A stretch of 14,604 nucleotides of DNA from positions 1 through 14,604 of the forward strand of contig JAEXFV010000095.1 of NCBI GenBank assembly GCA_023451115.1, written 5' to 3'. This document shows, piece by piece, positions 6,511 through 14,271 of the stretch. Made by a program: the position numbers and the translations under genes. The notes beneath the pieces were generated by a model. It was not told where the DNA came from. It did not search any database and worked only from the letters and a program-made list of their open reading frames with translations. Source of the stretch: Bacillota bacterium. GTDB lineage: Bacteria > Bacillota > Clostridia > Christensenellales > CAG-138. The first letter of the stretch is position 1; each line of letters starts with the position of its first letter.

Positions 6511-7832
6511 CAACCTCTCCCCCATTTGATAATATACACCTTTACATTGTGCTTACGCCCCCACTTGCGGCATTCCTTCTCCGTTTCCATAAACAGGTCG
6601 ATCTGGTTTTTTGTGCCGCTGTCTTCATGACGAAAAGCCCCGGTATCCTGGGCATAGCAATAGCCATAGCCTTTGATATACATATAGGTACCATAGGGAA
6701 TGACATTGGGGTTTACCGCTACATAACCTACCTTAGGCCATTTGCCAGTAGAAGTGCGGCGGCCGGTATGGGTGTAAGCGGTGACGTCCTCAGCGGTGAG
6801 CACTTCGATATACTCTCCCTCCTTGGGGGCCGCCTTATAAGGGCGCTCGTCTCCCGTGAGGTTTGTTTGGGCACGGAACTTGGTGCCTACAACTTTCACC
6901 TCATCCACCGCTTCTTTTAAAATGATCTGGTTCATAACCTCCCGGGAGGATAGCTCCCCGTCCCGGTAGACCAGCTGGCGGACAATCATCTTTTCCCCAT
7001 CTACACCCTCGGTTTTCAGCTTATCGTCCCCGATATACCGGGAAGCGTCCTTGATTACCTCTTCCTCAAAGGGAATGGCCTGATTCACGGTTTCATATTG
7101 GGTTTCCACACTGATGTGGCGTATTTGCATGCCCGGCGTTACATCCGCAAATGGCAGGTAGGTGATCTCATCATCCGCGTCATACGTGACGCCTGCCATG
7201 GTCAGGGCCTGCTTTACGCTGCCTTCCCGCATGTGCAGCACCGTAGCTTTGCCGCCGGAACTGACTGCCACCGGGAACGCCCGCTCCACCTCAATACACA
7301 TCCCTTCCTCCAGAGACGCCGCTTTTTCCGTGTTCAAAGCGTCGGCCCCATCCAGCGTAATGTTCAACCCGTCCAACAAGGCCCCGGCTGTGTGTTGCTT
7401 GGTCAATAGGGTGGTTTGCTGCCCATCCGCCACAACGGTAACCGCAATCGCGGTATCGGAATAAAGCAAGGACCAACCCAAAAATCCGCCCGCCAAAAGG
7501 ATTGCCGCGATCAGCGCCACATCCACCAGGCGCAACCCTTTTGATGGGCGCAATCCAGCCATCCTTTCCGGCAGGGGTGCGCTCAAAGGGCCGTCTCCTG
7601 CCGCAGCCAGAACCGCAGGCTGCGCCGGCCTGCGCCGGCTTTTTTTCAGCGGCGCAACCAGCAATGCCAGCGCCACAAAAGGCAAGGATACCAGCCGCAG
7701 CAAAAACCCGCCCGCTGCTTTTATGCCGCTGCCTATATTACTCCAAAAGCTATTTTGATTTCCGCGATAGCGTCTGTGTGGGGCAAGGTAGCCTTTTGCA
7801 AACCCCCTGGCCCGTCTACGCCTCCTCCGCAT
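6510..7832 (-). CDS. YabE-like cell-wall protein: two ubiquitin-like (DUF348) repeats, G5, 3D domain
   Basis: 440-aa membrane-anchored protein of the YabE/resuscitation-promoting-factor-like group, likely a peptidoglycan-remodelling enzyme. The N-terminus is very basic (MRRRRRRARG). Hydrophobic stretches lie at about 41-61 and 103-124; the second is the probable anchor. Then come two DUF348 units (about 128-180 and 188-236), a G5 domain (about 237-318) and a C-terminal 3D domain (about 346-440) with GYVAVNPNVIPYGT, AQDTG and IDLF. The 3D domain is named for three aspartates; Asp396 and Asp412 are present, but the first is Asn374. The first hydrophobic stretch and the Pro/Ala-rich linker before the anchor are additions compared with B. 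subtilis YabE. The start has GGAGG six bases upstream. A promoter and a long structured leader precede it. Confidence 0.85.
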   Translation of the reverse strand: MRRRRRRARGFAKGYLAPHRRYRGNQNSFWSNIGSGIKAAGGFLLRLVSLPFVALALLVAPLKKSRRRPAQPAVLAAAGDGPLSAPLPERMAGLRPSKGLRLVDVALIAAILLAGGFLGWSLLYSDTAIAVTVVADGQQTTLLTKQHTAGALLDGLNITLDGADALNTEKAASLEEGMCIEVERAFPVAVSSGGKATVLHMREGSVKQALTMAGVTYDADDEITYLPFADVTPGMQIRHISVETQYETVNQAIPFEEEVIKDASRYIGDDKLKTEGVDGEKMIVRQLVYRDGELSSREVMNQIILKEAVDEVKVVGTKFRAQTNLTGDERPYKAAPKEGEYIEVLTAEDVTAYTHTGRRTSTGKWPKVGYVAVNPNVIPYGTYMYIKGYGYCYAQDTGAFRHEDSGTKNQIDLFMETEKECRKWGRKHNVKVYIIKWGRG

Positions 7833-7964
7833 GCCCTTCCTCCAAACGGCGGCTAAGGCTACAGCCTCCGCCTACCTATCATTTCAGGCTGATACCAGCC
7901 TGTTCCATGTGATATTGCACAAATACCTTTGGTTTCATACCAACTTAATCCGCAATATCTAAGT
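7833..7964 (-). promoter_or_regulatory. Highly structured 5' leader of the yabE-like gene
   Basis: About 130 nt between the predicted transcription start and the ATG fold into three local stems. GATATTGC/GCAATATC (8 bp, 7952-7959 with 7911-7918) encloses TTGGT/ACCAA (7929-7943). CAGGCTG/CAGCCTG has a four-base loop (7885-7902). A two-part stem GGCGG-AGGC/GCCT-CCGCC (7848-7872) ends four bases before the Shine-Dalgarno sequence. Related cell-wall genes are often controlled by the ydaO c-di-AMP riboswitch, but I do not see its conserved sequence blocks. It could be a riboswitch or a protein-binding leader of unrecognised class. Confidence 0.5.
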
Positions 7965-7970
7965 GCCAAT

Positions 7971-8000
7971 AGTGTAACAGCTTGCAGGCAAACCTGTCAA
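7971..8000 (-). promoter_or_regulatory. Promoter of the yabE-rsmA unit
   Basis: TTGACA (8000-7995) is followed after 18 bases by TACACT (7976-7971). The -10 element is preceded by TGT, giving an extended -10. The -35 matches consensus exactly and the -10 matches at four of six positions. Together with the leader (7833-7964) and terminator (8095-8129), this explains most of the 344-bp gap between yabE and punA; no gene is seen there. Confidence 0.75.
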
Positions 8001-8094
8001 ATAAAGAGCCGCCTCCCGGCCTTAGGGAACTCTTACCAACCTGAAAATGGAAAGAAGGGGCAGTTGCAACAAGGCCATGATCCGCTATGCTCTC

Positions 8095-8129
8095 AAAAGA
8101 AAAAGGCGCCCCCTTTGGAGCCGCCTTTT
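8095..8129 (-). terminator. Intrinsic terminator after punA
   Basis: AAAAGGCG pairs with CGCCTTTT (8 bp), with an inner CTCC/GGGG stem, and is followed by TTTTTCTTTT on the minus strand. It lies about 47 bases after the punA stop and ends the nucleoside operon. Confidence 0.88.
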
Positions 8130-8176
8130 AATACATACCGTTTGCCGTTACATGAAAAGATCACGCTGTTTTCGCC

Positions 8177-9001
8177 CTACGGGCACACTTTTTCAATGGC
8201 TGCGGTAATCAGGGTGCTAAACTTTTCTGCTATCATATTGGCAGTTTGCTGTACCTCTTCGTGGCAAAGCTTTTGATCGGCCACGCCTGCCGCATGATTG
8301 GTTATCACAGAAAAAGCCAATACCCGAATGCCGCAATGTGCTGCCGCGATTACTTCCGGAACGGTAGACATCCCTACTGCATCCGCGCCTATCGCCCGCG
8401 CCATTCTGATTTCAGCAGGAGTTTCATAAGTAGGCCCGGAGAACATCATATAAACCGCTTCTTTGAGCGAGATCCCCAGCTCTAAAGCCACTTCCTTTGC
8501 CCGCGCCCTAAGCTGCCTGTCATAAGCGTCACTCATGTCTGGGAATCTTGGGCCGAAGGAGTCATCATTGGCGCCGATTAAGGGGTGTACCCCAGAATAG
8601 TTGACGTGATCCGCCAGCAATAATATGGTTCCCGGCGTATCCTCTTTATTCACGCCTCCCGCCGCATTGGTAATGATGAGGTGCGTAACGCCCAAGCGCT
8701 TCATAATACGCACGCCGATCATCAACATTTGAGGAGGGTATCCCTCATACAGGTGAAATCTACCCTGCATGGCGATCACTCGTTTTCCCCCTTTGGAGCC
8801 TATGACGTACTGGCCCTTATGCCCCGGCACGCTGGATTGGGGATGCCCTTCAATGGCAGAATAGGGTATGACCTGCCTGTCCTCCAGCGTTTCCGCATAA
8901 TCTCCTAGGCCCGAGCCCAATATCAGTCCGATTTTACAGGGTTGCTGGCTTTTCTGCTGGATTGCCGCAACAGCCCGTTCAATGATTACCGCGATCTGCA
9001 T
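8177..9001 (-). CDS. punA: Purine nucleoside phosphorylase (trimeric, PunA type)
   Basis: 274-aa cytosolic enzyme that splits purine (deoxy)nucleosides with phosphate into base and (deoxy)ribose-1-phosphate. The motifs are LGSGLG at 28-33 (Ser30, phosphate), VPGHKG at 58-63 (His61), QGRFHLYEGY at 79-88, TNAAGG at 111-116, SGPTYETPAE at 188-197 (Glu193, purine contact), GADAVGMSTVPE at 205-216 and ITNHAAG from 233. Asn235 matches the mammalian asparagine that favours 6-oxopurines, so inosine and guanosine are the likely substrates. The start codon overlaps the lipoprotein stop as TAATG, with a weak AAGGTGG upstream, implying coupling. It is the last gene of the transport operon and the strongest clue that the imported solute is a nucleoside. 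Confidence 0.95.
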   Translation of the reverse strand: MQIAVIIERAVAAIQQKSQQPCKIGLILGSGLGDYAETLEDRQVIPYSAIEGHPQSSVPGHKGQYVIGSKGGKRVIAMQGRFHLYEGYPPQMLMIGVRIMKRLGVTHLIITNAAGGVNKEDTPGTILLLADHVNYSGVHPLIGANDDSFGPRFPDMSDAYDRQLRARAKEVALELGISLKEAVYMMFSGPTYETPAEIRMARAIGADAVGMSTVPEVIAAAHCGIRVLAFSVITNHAAGVADQKLCHEEVQQTANMIAEKFSTLITAAIEKVCP

Positions 9002-10182
9002 TACGGCGCCACCTTCGCCTTGAGTGCATCCACTTCTTCGGTGCTCATAGTGTAAGCAGAGCTAATGGTAACTTTGCCAGCCTTTACATCCTCAATAACG
9101 GTTTCTAACTGCTGGCGAATTTCCTCCGGCACTTCGCTCATATAAATATCATTCTGGCAAATGCCCACTGCATCAGCGCTGATGCCTACATACCCGGTGG
9201 TGCCCCACTCCAGGGTACCCTCTATATGCTGCTTCACTGCATCGTAAATGGACTGGCCAACATCACAAATCATAGAAGTCAAAATAATTTTTGCCTTTTC
9301 CGGATCAGACTCAGTATACAAAGCCGACTGGTCGGAAGCCATGCCGATGGTATAAGCGCCGCATTCCTTAGCAGCATCCATGGCGCCCAGTCCAGCACCG
9401 CCCGCGGCAGGATAAACTACGTCCACGTTCATGGTGTTGCAGTGTGCTGCGGCCATCTCTTTGCCTTTTGCTGTGTCGTCAAAGCTTCCCAGATAAGAGC
9501 TAACGACCTTCATCTCGGGATCCACATACAGCGCGCCTTCGATATAACCTACCAGGAAGTCGTTGATAACCGGGGTATCTTGCCCGCCAATGAAGCTGAT
9601 TACCTTTTCGGGGTTAGCATTTGGCATGCTGGAATTGGACACCAAAGCGCACAAAGCGCCTACTAGGAAGGAACCTTCATTATAGTTATAAACGATGGAG
9701 TACACATTGGAGTAATCAGCGCTGGCATAATCTACGTTAGAGTCAAACAGGATAAACTTTTTCTCTGGATGATCCAAGGCTGCCTGTTGTACATAATCCA
9801 CCATGTTGTAAGTACCTACCACGATGATATCGTAGTCTCCGTCCGCCAAATCCTGCAATGCAGGCTGCCATTTAGTGGTGTCATACCCGGCTTCCACAAT
9901 TTTCGTGTTTACGTTCAGCTCCTGCTCCATCTTTTCAAATCCAGCTGCCGCCGAATCAAAGAAGGAAAGATCGCCCAGTGTGCCGTTGCACAGGAATACG
10001 ATATCCAGTGGTTCTGCGTTGGCAGCAGGTTGTTCTGCACTCTGCTCAGGCGCCTGGGCCTGCTGTGTTTCCTGGGGCGCTTGTGTGGGCGCTTCGGGCT
10101 GCTGACTTTGCTGGGCACAGCCCAACAACAGCATGCTCAATACCAGTACTACGGCTACAATGCTCAAGTATTTCTTCTTCAT
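9001..10182 (-). CDS. BMP-family nucleoside-binding lipoprotein of an ABC importer
   Basis: 393-aa surface lipoprotein. A type II signal peptide (MKKKYLSIVA, then a hydrophobic core) ends in lipobox LLGC with Cys22, followed by a Gln/Pro/Ala/Glu-rich tether to about residue 57. The BMP/PnrA fold shows NGTLGDLSFFDSAAAG at 66-81, EGSFLVGALCA at 169-179, FIGGQDTPVINDF at 197-209, GYIEGALYVDP and AAGGAGLGAMDAA at 259-271. Members of this family, such as Treponema PnrA, bind purine nucleosides; that is known for the family and inferred here. AAGGAG precedes the start. The gene lies after the permeases and two enzymes rather than first, behind an intercistronic stem-loop, and overlaps punA by one base. 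Confidence 0.9.
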   Translation of the reverse strand: MKKKYLSIVAVVLVLSMLLLGCAQQSQQPEAPTQAPQETQQAQAPEQSAEQPAANAEPLDIVFLCNGTLGDLSFFDSAAAGFEKMEQELNVNTKIVEAGYDTTKWQPALQDLADGDYDIIVVGTYNMVDYVQQAALDHPEKKFILFDSNVDYASADYSNVYSIVYNYNEGSFLVGALCALVSNSSMPNANPEKVISFIGGQDTPVINDFLVGYIEGALYVDPEMKVVSSYLGSFDDTAKGKEMAAAHCNTMNVDVVYPAAGGAGLGAMDAAKECGAYTIGMASDQSALYTESDPEKAKIILTSMICDVGQSIYDAVKQHIEGTLEWGTTGYVGISADAVGICQNDIYMSEVPEEIRQQLETVIEDVKAGKVTISSAYTMSTEEVDALKAKVAP

Positions 10183-10208
10183 TTTGCGTTCTCCTTTATT
10201 TTTTTATC

Positions 10209-10224
10209 GGCTGGTTACCCAGCC
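10209..10224 (-). other. Intercistronic stem-loop before the lipoprotein gene
   Basis: GGCTGG GTAA CCAGCC forms a 6-bp stem with a four-base loop in the 64-nt gap between the hydrolase and lipoprotein genes. It is followed by A residues rather than T, so it does not look like a terminator. Such stems can act as processing or 5'-stabilising points that raise binding-protein expression above that of the permeases; that role is inference. Confidence 0.5.
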
Positions 10225-10246
10225 AAATCTTTGTTTACCATAGGGT

Positions 10247-11569
10247 TCAACAGCCATTATTCTGCAGAAACAGAATAGTCGTCATGGCATATGCCTTAGC
10301 AATTTCCACCAGCTGGTCTATCTCCAGGTATTCATCCGGGCAATGCAATACGCTGCCTGGCCCAAACAGGATACTGGGCGTTTGAAACATGCTGGGATAA
10401 AATGTCATATCAGAGCAAACGCAGCCATATTTGGGTCGTACCTGTTTTTGGCTTACAAGCTGCATCCCTTGTTTGGCAGCTAATACGATATCTGCCTCTG
10501 CAGATGTGGCGCAGCCTTCTTTGCCAGAGCCAAAGAAGATTTGCGGTGGATTTTCCGCAAAAAACGGCACGCCATTGGGATCGGATATTCTCTTTGTAAA
10601 ATCCTCACGCAACTGGATTAAATCGTCATCCGGCAATACTGCCATCAGCCCTTTTATGCGGGCTTTGCGCGGAATGGTAGCCAGCCATTCTCCGCACTCG
10701 ATCAGGCCCGGATTGATGCAGGCCGCGGTCTCATGGGCGGCAAATCCATAAATTTCTCGAGCATGCTGGTCCCGCTCCTTTGCAAAGGCGTGGATGCGCT
10801 GGATTACATAGGCCATCAATTCCGCTGCGCTTACGTCATAATCCGCATCCCACATGCCGTTGGCACCGCCTTGGATGGTGATTTCGAAATTTTGCATGCC
10901 AGAGTTGCTGATGACGATTTCGTTGTTGCTGATGTCCGTAAAAATTGCGGCATCCGCTTGATAGCCCCGGGCAATACTGGCAGCCGTACCGTTTCCGCCG
11001 GTTTCCTCCTCCGGCGTAACCACAAAATGGATCGTGCCGGGCAGATCCGGCATAACAGCCCGGGCTGCCATCACGCCAAACAGGGATGCGGCAACGCCGC
11101 CTTTTTGGTCCGCCGAAGCTCTTCCATATAGCTTTCCGTCAACAATCTCTGCACCCCAAGGGTCTTTTGTCCACTCTTCCAGGTTGCCCAATCCTGCTGC
11201 GTCAATATGTCCGTTAAAGAGCAAGGTCTTTCCAGGCGTTTTTCCCCGGAAAGTTCCCGCCACCACACTGACCTTGTCGCGCACCTGCAAATACTCCGGT
11301 GAACGCAGTTCGACGCTTTGGTAAATGGTTTCTCCAGTGTTGGGGTAGCAAAAGCGTTTCACCTGCTCCCAATCCGGTATCCAGCGATCCACCTGGGCCC
11401 CGGCAGCTTCCAGTGCCTGCGCCATAATTTCTTGGCACTGTTCCTGCTCCACCGTTACGGCAACGCTGGGAACCCGCACCAGCTCCTGCGTGAGTGCGAT
11501 AAGCTGCTGGCGATGCTCTTCCATATAAGCCTCTACCTGCTTGGCAATGTCCGTCATACGATCTTGCAT
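10247..11569 (-). CDS. M20-family metallohydrolase (ArgE/DapE/CPG2-like)
   Basis: 440-aa two-domain zinc amidohydrolase or peptidase, probably cytosolic (no signal peptide). The active-site set is complete in the catalytic domain: GHIDA with His121 and Asp123, GRASADQKGG with bridging Asp154, TPEEETGG with Glu188/Glu189, Asp212 in TDIS, and His409 in LHCPDEY. In the lid or dimerisation domain, the usual G-x-x-x-H motif reads GGANGMWDADYD (234-245), so the histidine that normally reaches the partner active site seems to be Gly238. The family includes N-acyl-amino-acid deacylases, dipeptidases and carbamoyl-amide hydrolases; the substrate cannot be named. It starts 34 nt after the TIM-barrel-like gene with GGGGTGG upstream, and is inside a nucleoside import operon. 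Confidence 0.85.
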   Translation of the reverse strand: MQDRMTDIAKQVEAYMEEHRQQLIALTQELVRVPSVAVTVEQEQCQEIMAQALEAAGAQVDRWIPDWEQVKRFCYPNTGETIYQSVELRSPEYLQVRDKVSVVAGTFRGKTPGKTLLFNGHIDAAGLGNLEEWTKDPWGAEIVDGKLYGRASADQKGGVAASLFGVMAARAVMPDLPGTIHFVVTPEEETGGNGTAASIARGYQADAAIFTDISNNEIVISNSGMQNFEITIQGGANGMWDADYDVSAAELMAYVIQRIHAFAKERDQHAREIYGFAAHETAACINPGLIECGEWLATIPRKARIKGLMAVLPDDDLIQLREDFTKRISDPNGVPFFAENPPQIFFGSGKEGCATSAEADIVLAAKQGMQLVSQKQVRPKYGCVCSDMTFYPSMFQTPSILFGPGSVLHCPDEYLEIDQLVEIAKAYAMTTILFLQNNGC

Positions 11570-11603
11570 TGGCCCACCCCTTTCCGTTTGTATTTGTTTC
11601 GTG

Positions 11604-12287
11604 TTAACCGATTTCTTGCATCAGGCGCACGACTTCCTCTAAATTCTCCCGGAAGGTTCCGCCCTTGACAAAATTGGCGTTAAACAGGGCGCTACCCATG
11701 GTAAATCCCCAGGGGTTGATGGCGTTTACCGTTTCCAAACGAGCCTTGGAATCGATGCTGCCAGCGATTACGATATCCGCGGCCAATTCTTTCACACATT
11801 TTTCCGCCAGCAGCTCCGCATCCCCGGTATAGCGGTATGCCAGCAAGTCAAACCCTTTTATCCCGCGGGCGATCAAATCATTTCCCTGGGCAATCATGCT
11901 CTCCATGCTGCCTTCCAGCACGCTGGGGCTGCCATATACTTCGCCCAGGAACGGCTGGTAGCCAATATTTTTATCCTTCAGGTAGTTCCATACGCTCTCA
12001 TAAAATAGGGTGCCGCACAGATAATCAAACCCACATTCTACGGCTGTTTTGGCCCCGTCCATACACTCTGCTTCGGTATAGGTTACCACTTCCAGGAACG
12101 TAGTTTTCCCGGCCGCCTTCATGGACTGCACCAACGCCCGCATCTGGTCCTTGGGTAGGCCCACGTTCTTAAAACCCCAATATTTCACCTGCGCCAGGTC
12201 TTTTGCAGAATCAAATGTCTCCTGTGCATTGGGCACGGTAACATCGTGGTTGGTGAGCATTACAACTAAACGAGATTTCATAGCCAT
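11604..12287 (-). CDS. Small (beta/alpha)8-barrel-like protein of unknown function
   Basis: 227-aa soluble protein with no signal peptide or membrane segment. I do not recognise its exact family. Alternating strand and helix segments suggest a TIM barrel. The C-terminal VIAGSIDS (173-180) and WGFTMGSALF (193-202) look like the two halves of a phosphate-binding site found in epimerases, phosphoribosyl enzymes and 2-keto-3-deoxy-phosphogluconate-type aldolases. No DeoC signature or obvious Schiff-base lysine motif is seen. In this operon it could act on a sugar phosphate derived from ribose-1-phosphate, but that is only inference. It starts two bases after the upstream permease stop; its ribosome binding site AGGAGG lies inside that permease's last Arg-Arg codons. 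Confidence 0.8.
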   Translation of the reverse strand: MAMKSRLVVMLTNHDVTVPNAQETFDSAKDLAQVKYWGFKNVGLPKDQMRALVQSMKAAGKTTFLEVVTYTEAECMDGAKTAVECGFDYLCGTLFYESVWNYLKDKNIGYQPFLGEVYGSPSVLEGSMESMIAQGNDLIARGIKGFDLLAYRYTGDAELLAEKCVKELAADIVIAGSIDSKARLETVNAINPWGFTMGSALFNANFVKGGTFRENLEEVVRLMQEIG

Positions 12288-12289
12288 TT

Positions 12290-13198
12290 TTAGTTCCTCC
12301 TGAATTTTTTAATGGAATATAATATCATGCCGACAACTGCGGCCAAATAAGGAATCATCATAACGAATTCCGCCGATACCTGGAGCACTTGCAAATAGTT
12401 AGATAGTGCGTCCGCAGTCCCAAAGGCAACGGAGGCAATCAACGTTCCCAACGGCCTGCCTTGCCCCATGGCGCATGCAGCTAACGCAACAAAGCCTCGC
12501 CCCGCGATCATATCCTTGGAAAACCAGGATAAATACCCCATAGACATAAACGCGCCTCCCAGTCCTGCCAACAGGCCACTGGCCAGCAGCGCGGTATACT
12601 GCACCTTTAAAACACTTACGCCTACGGAGGAAGCTGCGTTGGGATACTCGCCTACCGAACGGATGCGCAATCCTGTGGGCGTTTTGTACAGCAAAAAGGA
12701 TACGATTGCCACACACAGTATCGCCACATATGTAAGCAGGTTATGCCCTGAGAAAATAGTCCCCAGCACCGGAATATCCTCTAATAAGGGAATGTTGAGC
12801 GTAGGCGCCACCATGCTTTTGAGCGTAGCGGAAGTACCTTTGTCCCCTGTAACCAAATACAGTAAGAATATGGTTCCTCCGCTGGCCAGCAAATTCAACG
12901 CAACGCCGCACAAGGTAATATCCGTTTTAAGAGAAAGGGAGAAATAGGCCAGCAATAAAGCATAGAGCATGCCTGCTACCGCCGCGGCCAAAAGGCCAAG
13001 CCATACATTTTGAGTAGCAGCGCTGGCAAGCACGCCGATGAGCGAGGAAAACAACATTGTGCCTTCCAGGCTGATGTTCACTACACCGGCCTGTTGGGAG
13101 ATAATAGCAGCCATTGCCGCAAACAGTATGGGCGTCGTCACACGCAGGACGGAGTGCCAAAAGGCTTCAGAGGCAATGATTGACAACAAATTTTCCAT
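12290..13198 (-). CDS. Nucleoside ABC transporter permease 2 (BPD_transp_2, NupQ-like)
   Basis: 302-aa integral membrane protein with about eight to ten hydrophobic segments, the second permease of a BMP-type importer. Family landmarks are GVVNISLEGTML at 38-49, LRIRSVGEYPNAASSVGVSV at 177-196 (cytoplasmic coupling region), GLLAGLGGAF at 208-217 and AGRGFVALA at 232-240. It follows permease 1 with five bases between stop and start, GAGGGGG serving as the ribosome binding site. Its last codons (KKFRRN) contain the AGGAGG used by the next gene. Known relatives transport nucleosides with low selectivity among bases; simple sugars are the alternative. Confidence 0.92.
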   Translation of the reverse strand: MENLLSIIASEAFWHSVLRVTTPILFAAMAAIISQQAGVVNISLEGTMLFSSLIGVLASAATQNVWLGLLAAAVAGMLYALLLAYFSLSLKTDITLCGVALNLLASGGTIFLLYLVTGDKGTSATLKSMVAPTLNIPLLEDIPVLGTIFSGHNLLTYVAILCVAIVSFLLYKTPTGLRIRSVGEYPNAASSVGVSVLKVQYTALLASGLLAGLGGAFMSMGYLSWFSKDMIAGRGFVALAACAMGQGRPLGTLIASVAFGTADALSNYLQVLQVSAEFVMMIPYLAAVVGMILYSIKKFRRN

Positions 13199-13203
13199 AT
13201 TGA

Positions 13204-14271
13204 TTACCCCCTCTTGTCCGCCATGGAAGTCTTAACCACTTGCCTGTGGCTCCAGCCGGATAAAAAGCCATTTGCCGCCACCAGGATAATTGCTAAGGCC
13301 TGGATTACGGAGATGATTTGGCTTGGCACATCATTCATGCGCGACATAATATCGGCTCCCGTTCTGATATAAGCCAGGAAAAGCGCAGCGATGGGCACAT
13401 ACTTGGGATTTTTCTTGGCGATGATCGCCACCGCAATGCCGTCAAATCCATACCCGGGCAACGCGCTCCACTGGAACCGGTCATAAAGCCCAATCACTTC
13501 CGTTGCGCCGCCGATCCCTGCAATTGCGCCGCCAATTAACTGGGAACACAATATGGTGGAAAAGGTATTCATGCCCGCATAATCCGCAAACCGGCGGTTC
13601 ATACCCGTGATGCGCAGCGCATATCCTCCATTGGTCCGGTATAAGAACAGATAGGTGGCCACCACCGCAAATGTGCAAAGAAGAATGCCTGTGCTTATTC
13701 TTGTGCCGGGAAACAGCACTGTCAGCATTGCTGTTTCCTGAAACTTAAGGGACAGTCTAGCCCCAGCATCGGGATCAAGGATGAAACTATCCAACAGCAA
13801 CAAACAAAAATGCAGCATCACATAATTGAGCATGAAGGAGATTACAAACTCGTTGCTGCCCCATTTTGCTTTACAATAGCCCGGTATGCTCCCCAGCATC
13901 CCGCCGGCAACTCCGCCAGCCAGGATGCACACTGCAGGATGCAGGCCCGCAGGCAACGCCACCTTAATTGCAATGATAGAAGCGATTAACGCGCCAAGGA
14001 AAAAGCTGCCTTCCGCAATCATGCTGAATTGGTTGGCCTGGAACATTACGCATACAGCCAATGCACAAAAGATAATAGGCATTGCCGCTTCAATCATGTT
14101 TCCAAACCGCCTCACCGAAGTAAACGGCCCTACAAAAAAGCTCTCCAGCGATTCCAGCGGCTCTTTGCTCACCAGAAAAACGATGATTACCGTAACTAGG
14201 ATTGCAATGAGCATTGCAAAAAATGTTTTGGCTAAATCAAACAGTCCGCCCGTTTTCCAGCGTCGCTTCAT
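13204..14271 (-). CDS. Nucleoside ABC transporter permease 1 (BPD_transp_2, NupP-like)
   Basis: 355-aa integral membrane protein, longer at the N-terminus than permease 2 as is usual for the first subunit of this pair. A transmembrane segment spans about 15-34, with further segments through to about residue 338. Landmarks are FQANQFSMIAEGSFFLGAL (77-95), in the position of the common FNIGxEGQ motif, RITGMNRRFADYAGMN at 220-235, GAIAGIGGATEVIG at 248-261 and GYGFDGIAVAIIAKKNP at 273-289. The start has TTAGGAGGG upstream and lies 35 bases inside the end of the ATPase gene, a strong sign of co-translation. Confidence 0.93.
   Translation of the reverse strand: MKRRWKTGGLFDLAKTFFAMLIAILVTVIIVFLVSKEPLESLESFFVGPFTSVRRFGNMIEAAMPIIFCALAVCVMFQANQFSMIAEGSFFLGALIASIIAIKVALPAGLHPAVCILAGGVAGGMLGSIPGYCKAKWGSNEFVISFMLNYVMLHFCLLLLDSFILDPDAGARLSLKFQETAMLTVLFPGTRISTGILLCTFAVVATYLFLYRTNGGYALRITGMNRRFADYAGMNTFSTILCSQLIGGAIAGIGGATEVIGLYDRFQWSALPGYGFDGIAVAIIAKKNPKYVPIAALFLAYIRTGADIMSRMNDVPSQIISVIQALAIILVAANGFLSGWSHRQVVKTSMADKRG

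Noticed and set aside
7833..7964. ydaO (c-di-AMP) riboswitch before the yabE-like gene
   Set aside because: The gene type fits, but the conserved ydaO sequence blocks are not seen and the leader is shorter than usual; reported only as an unassigned structured leader.
8004..8034. Second terminator or operator dyad just upstream of the yabE promoter
   Set aside because: AAGAG/CTCTT with an inner CCC/GGG pairing is imperfect with uneven internal loops; a strong punA terminator already exists at 8095-8129.
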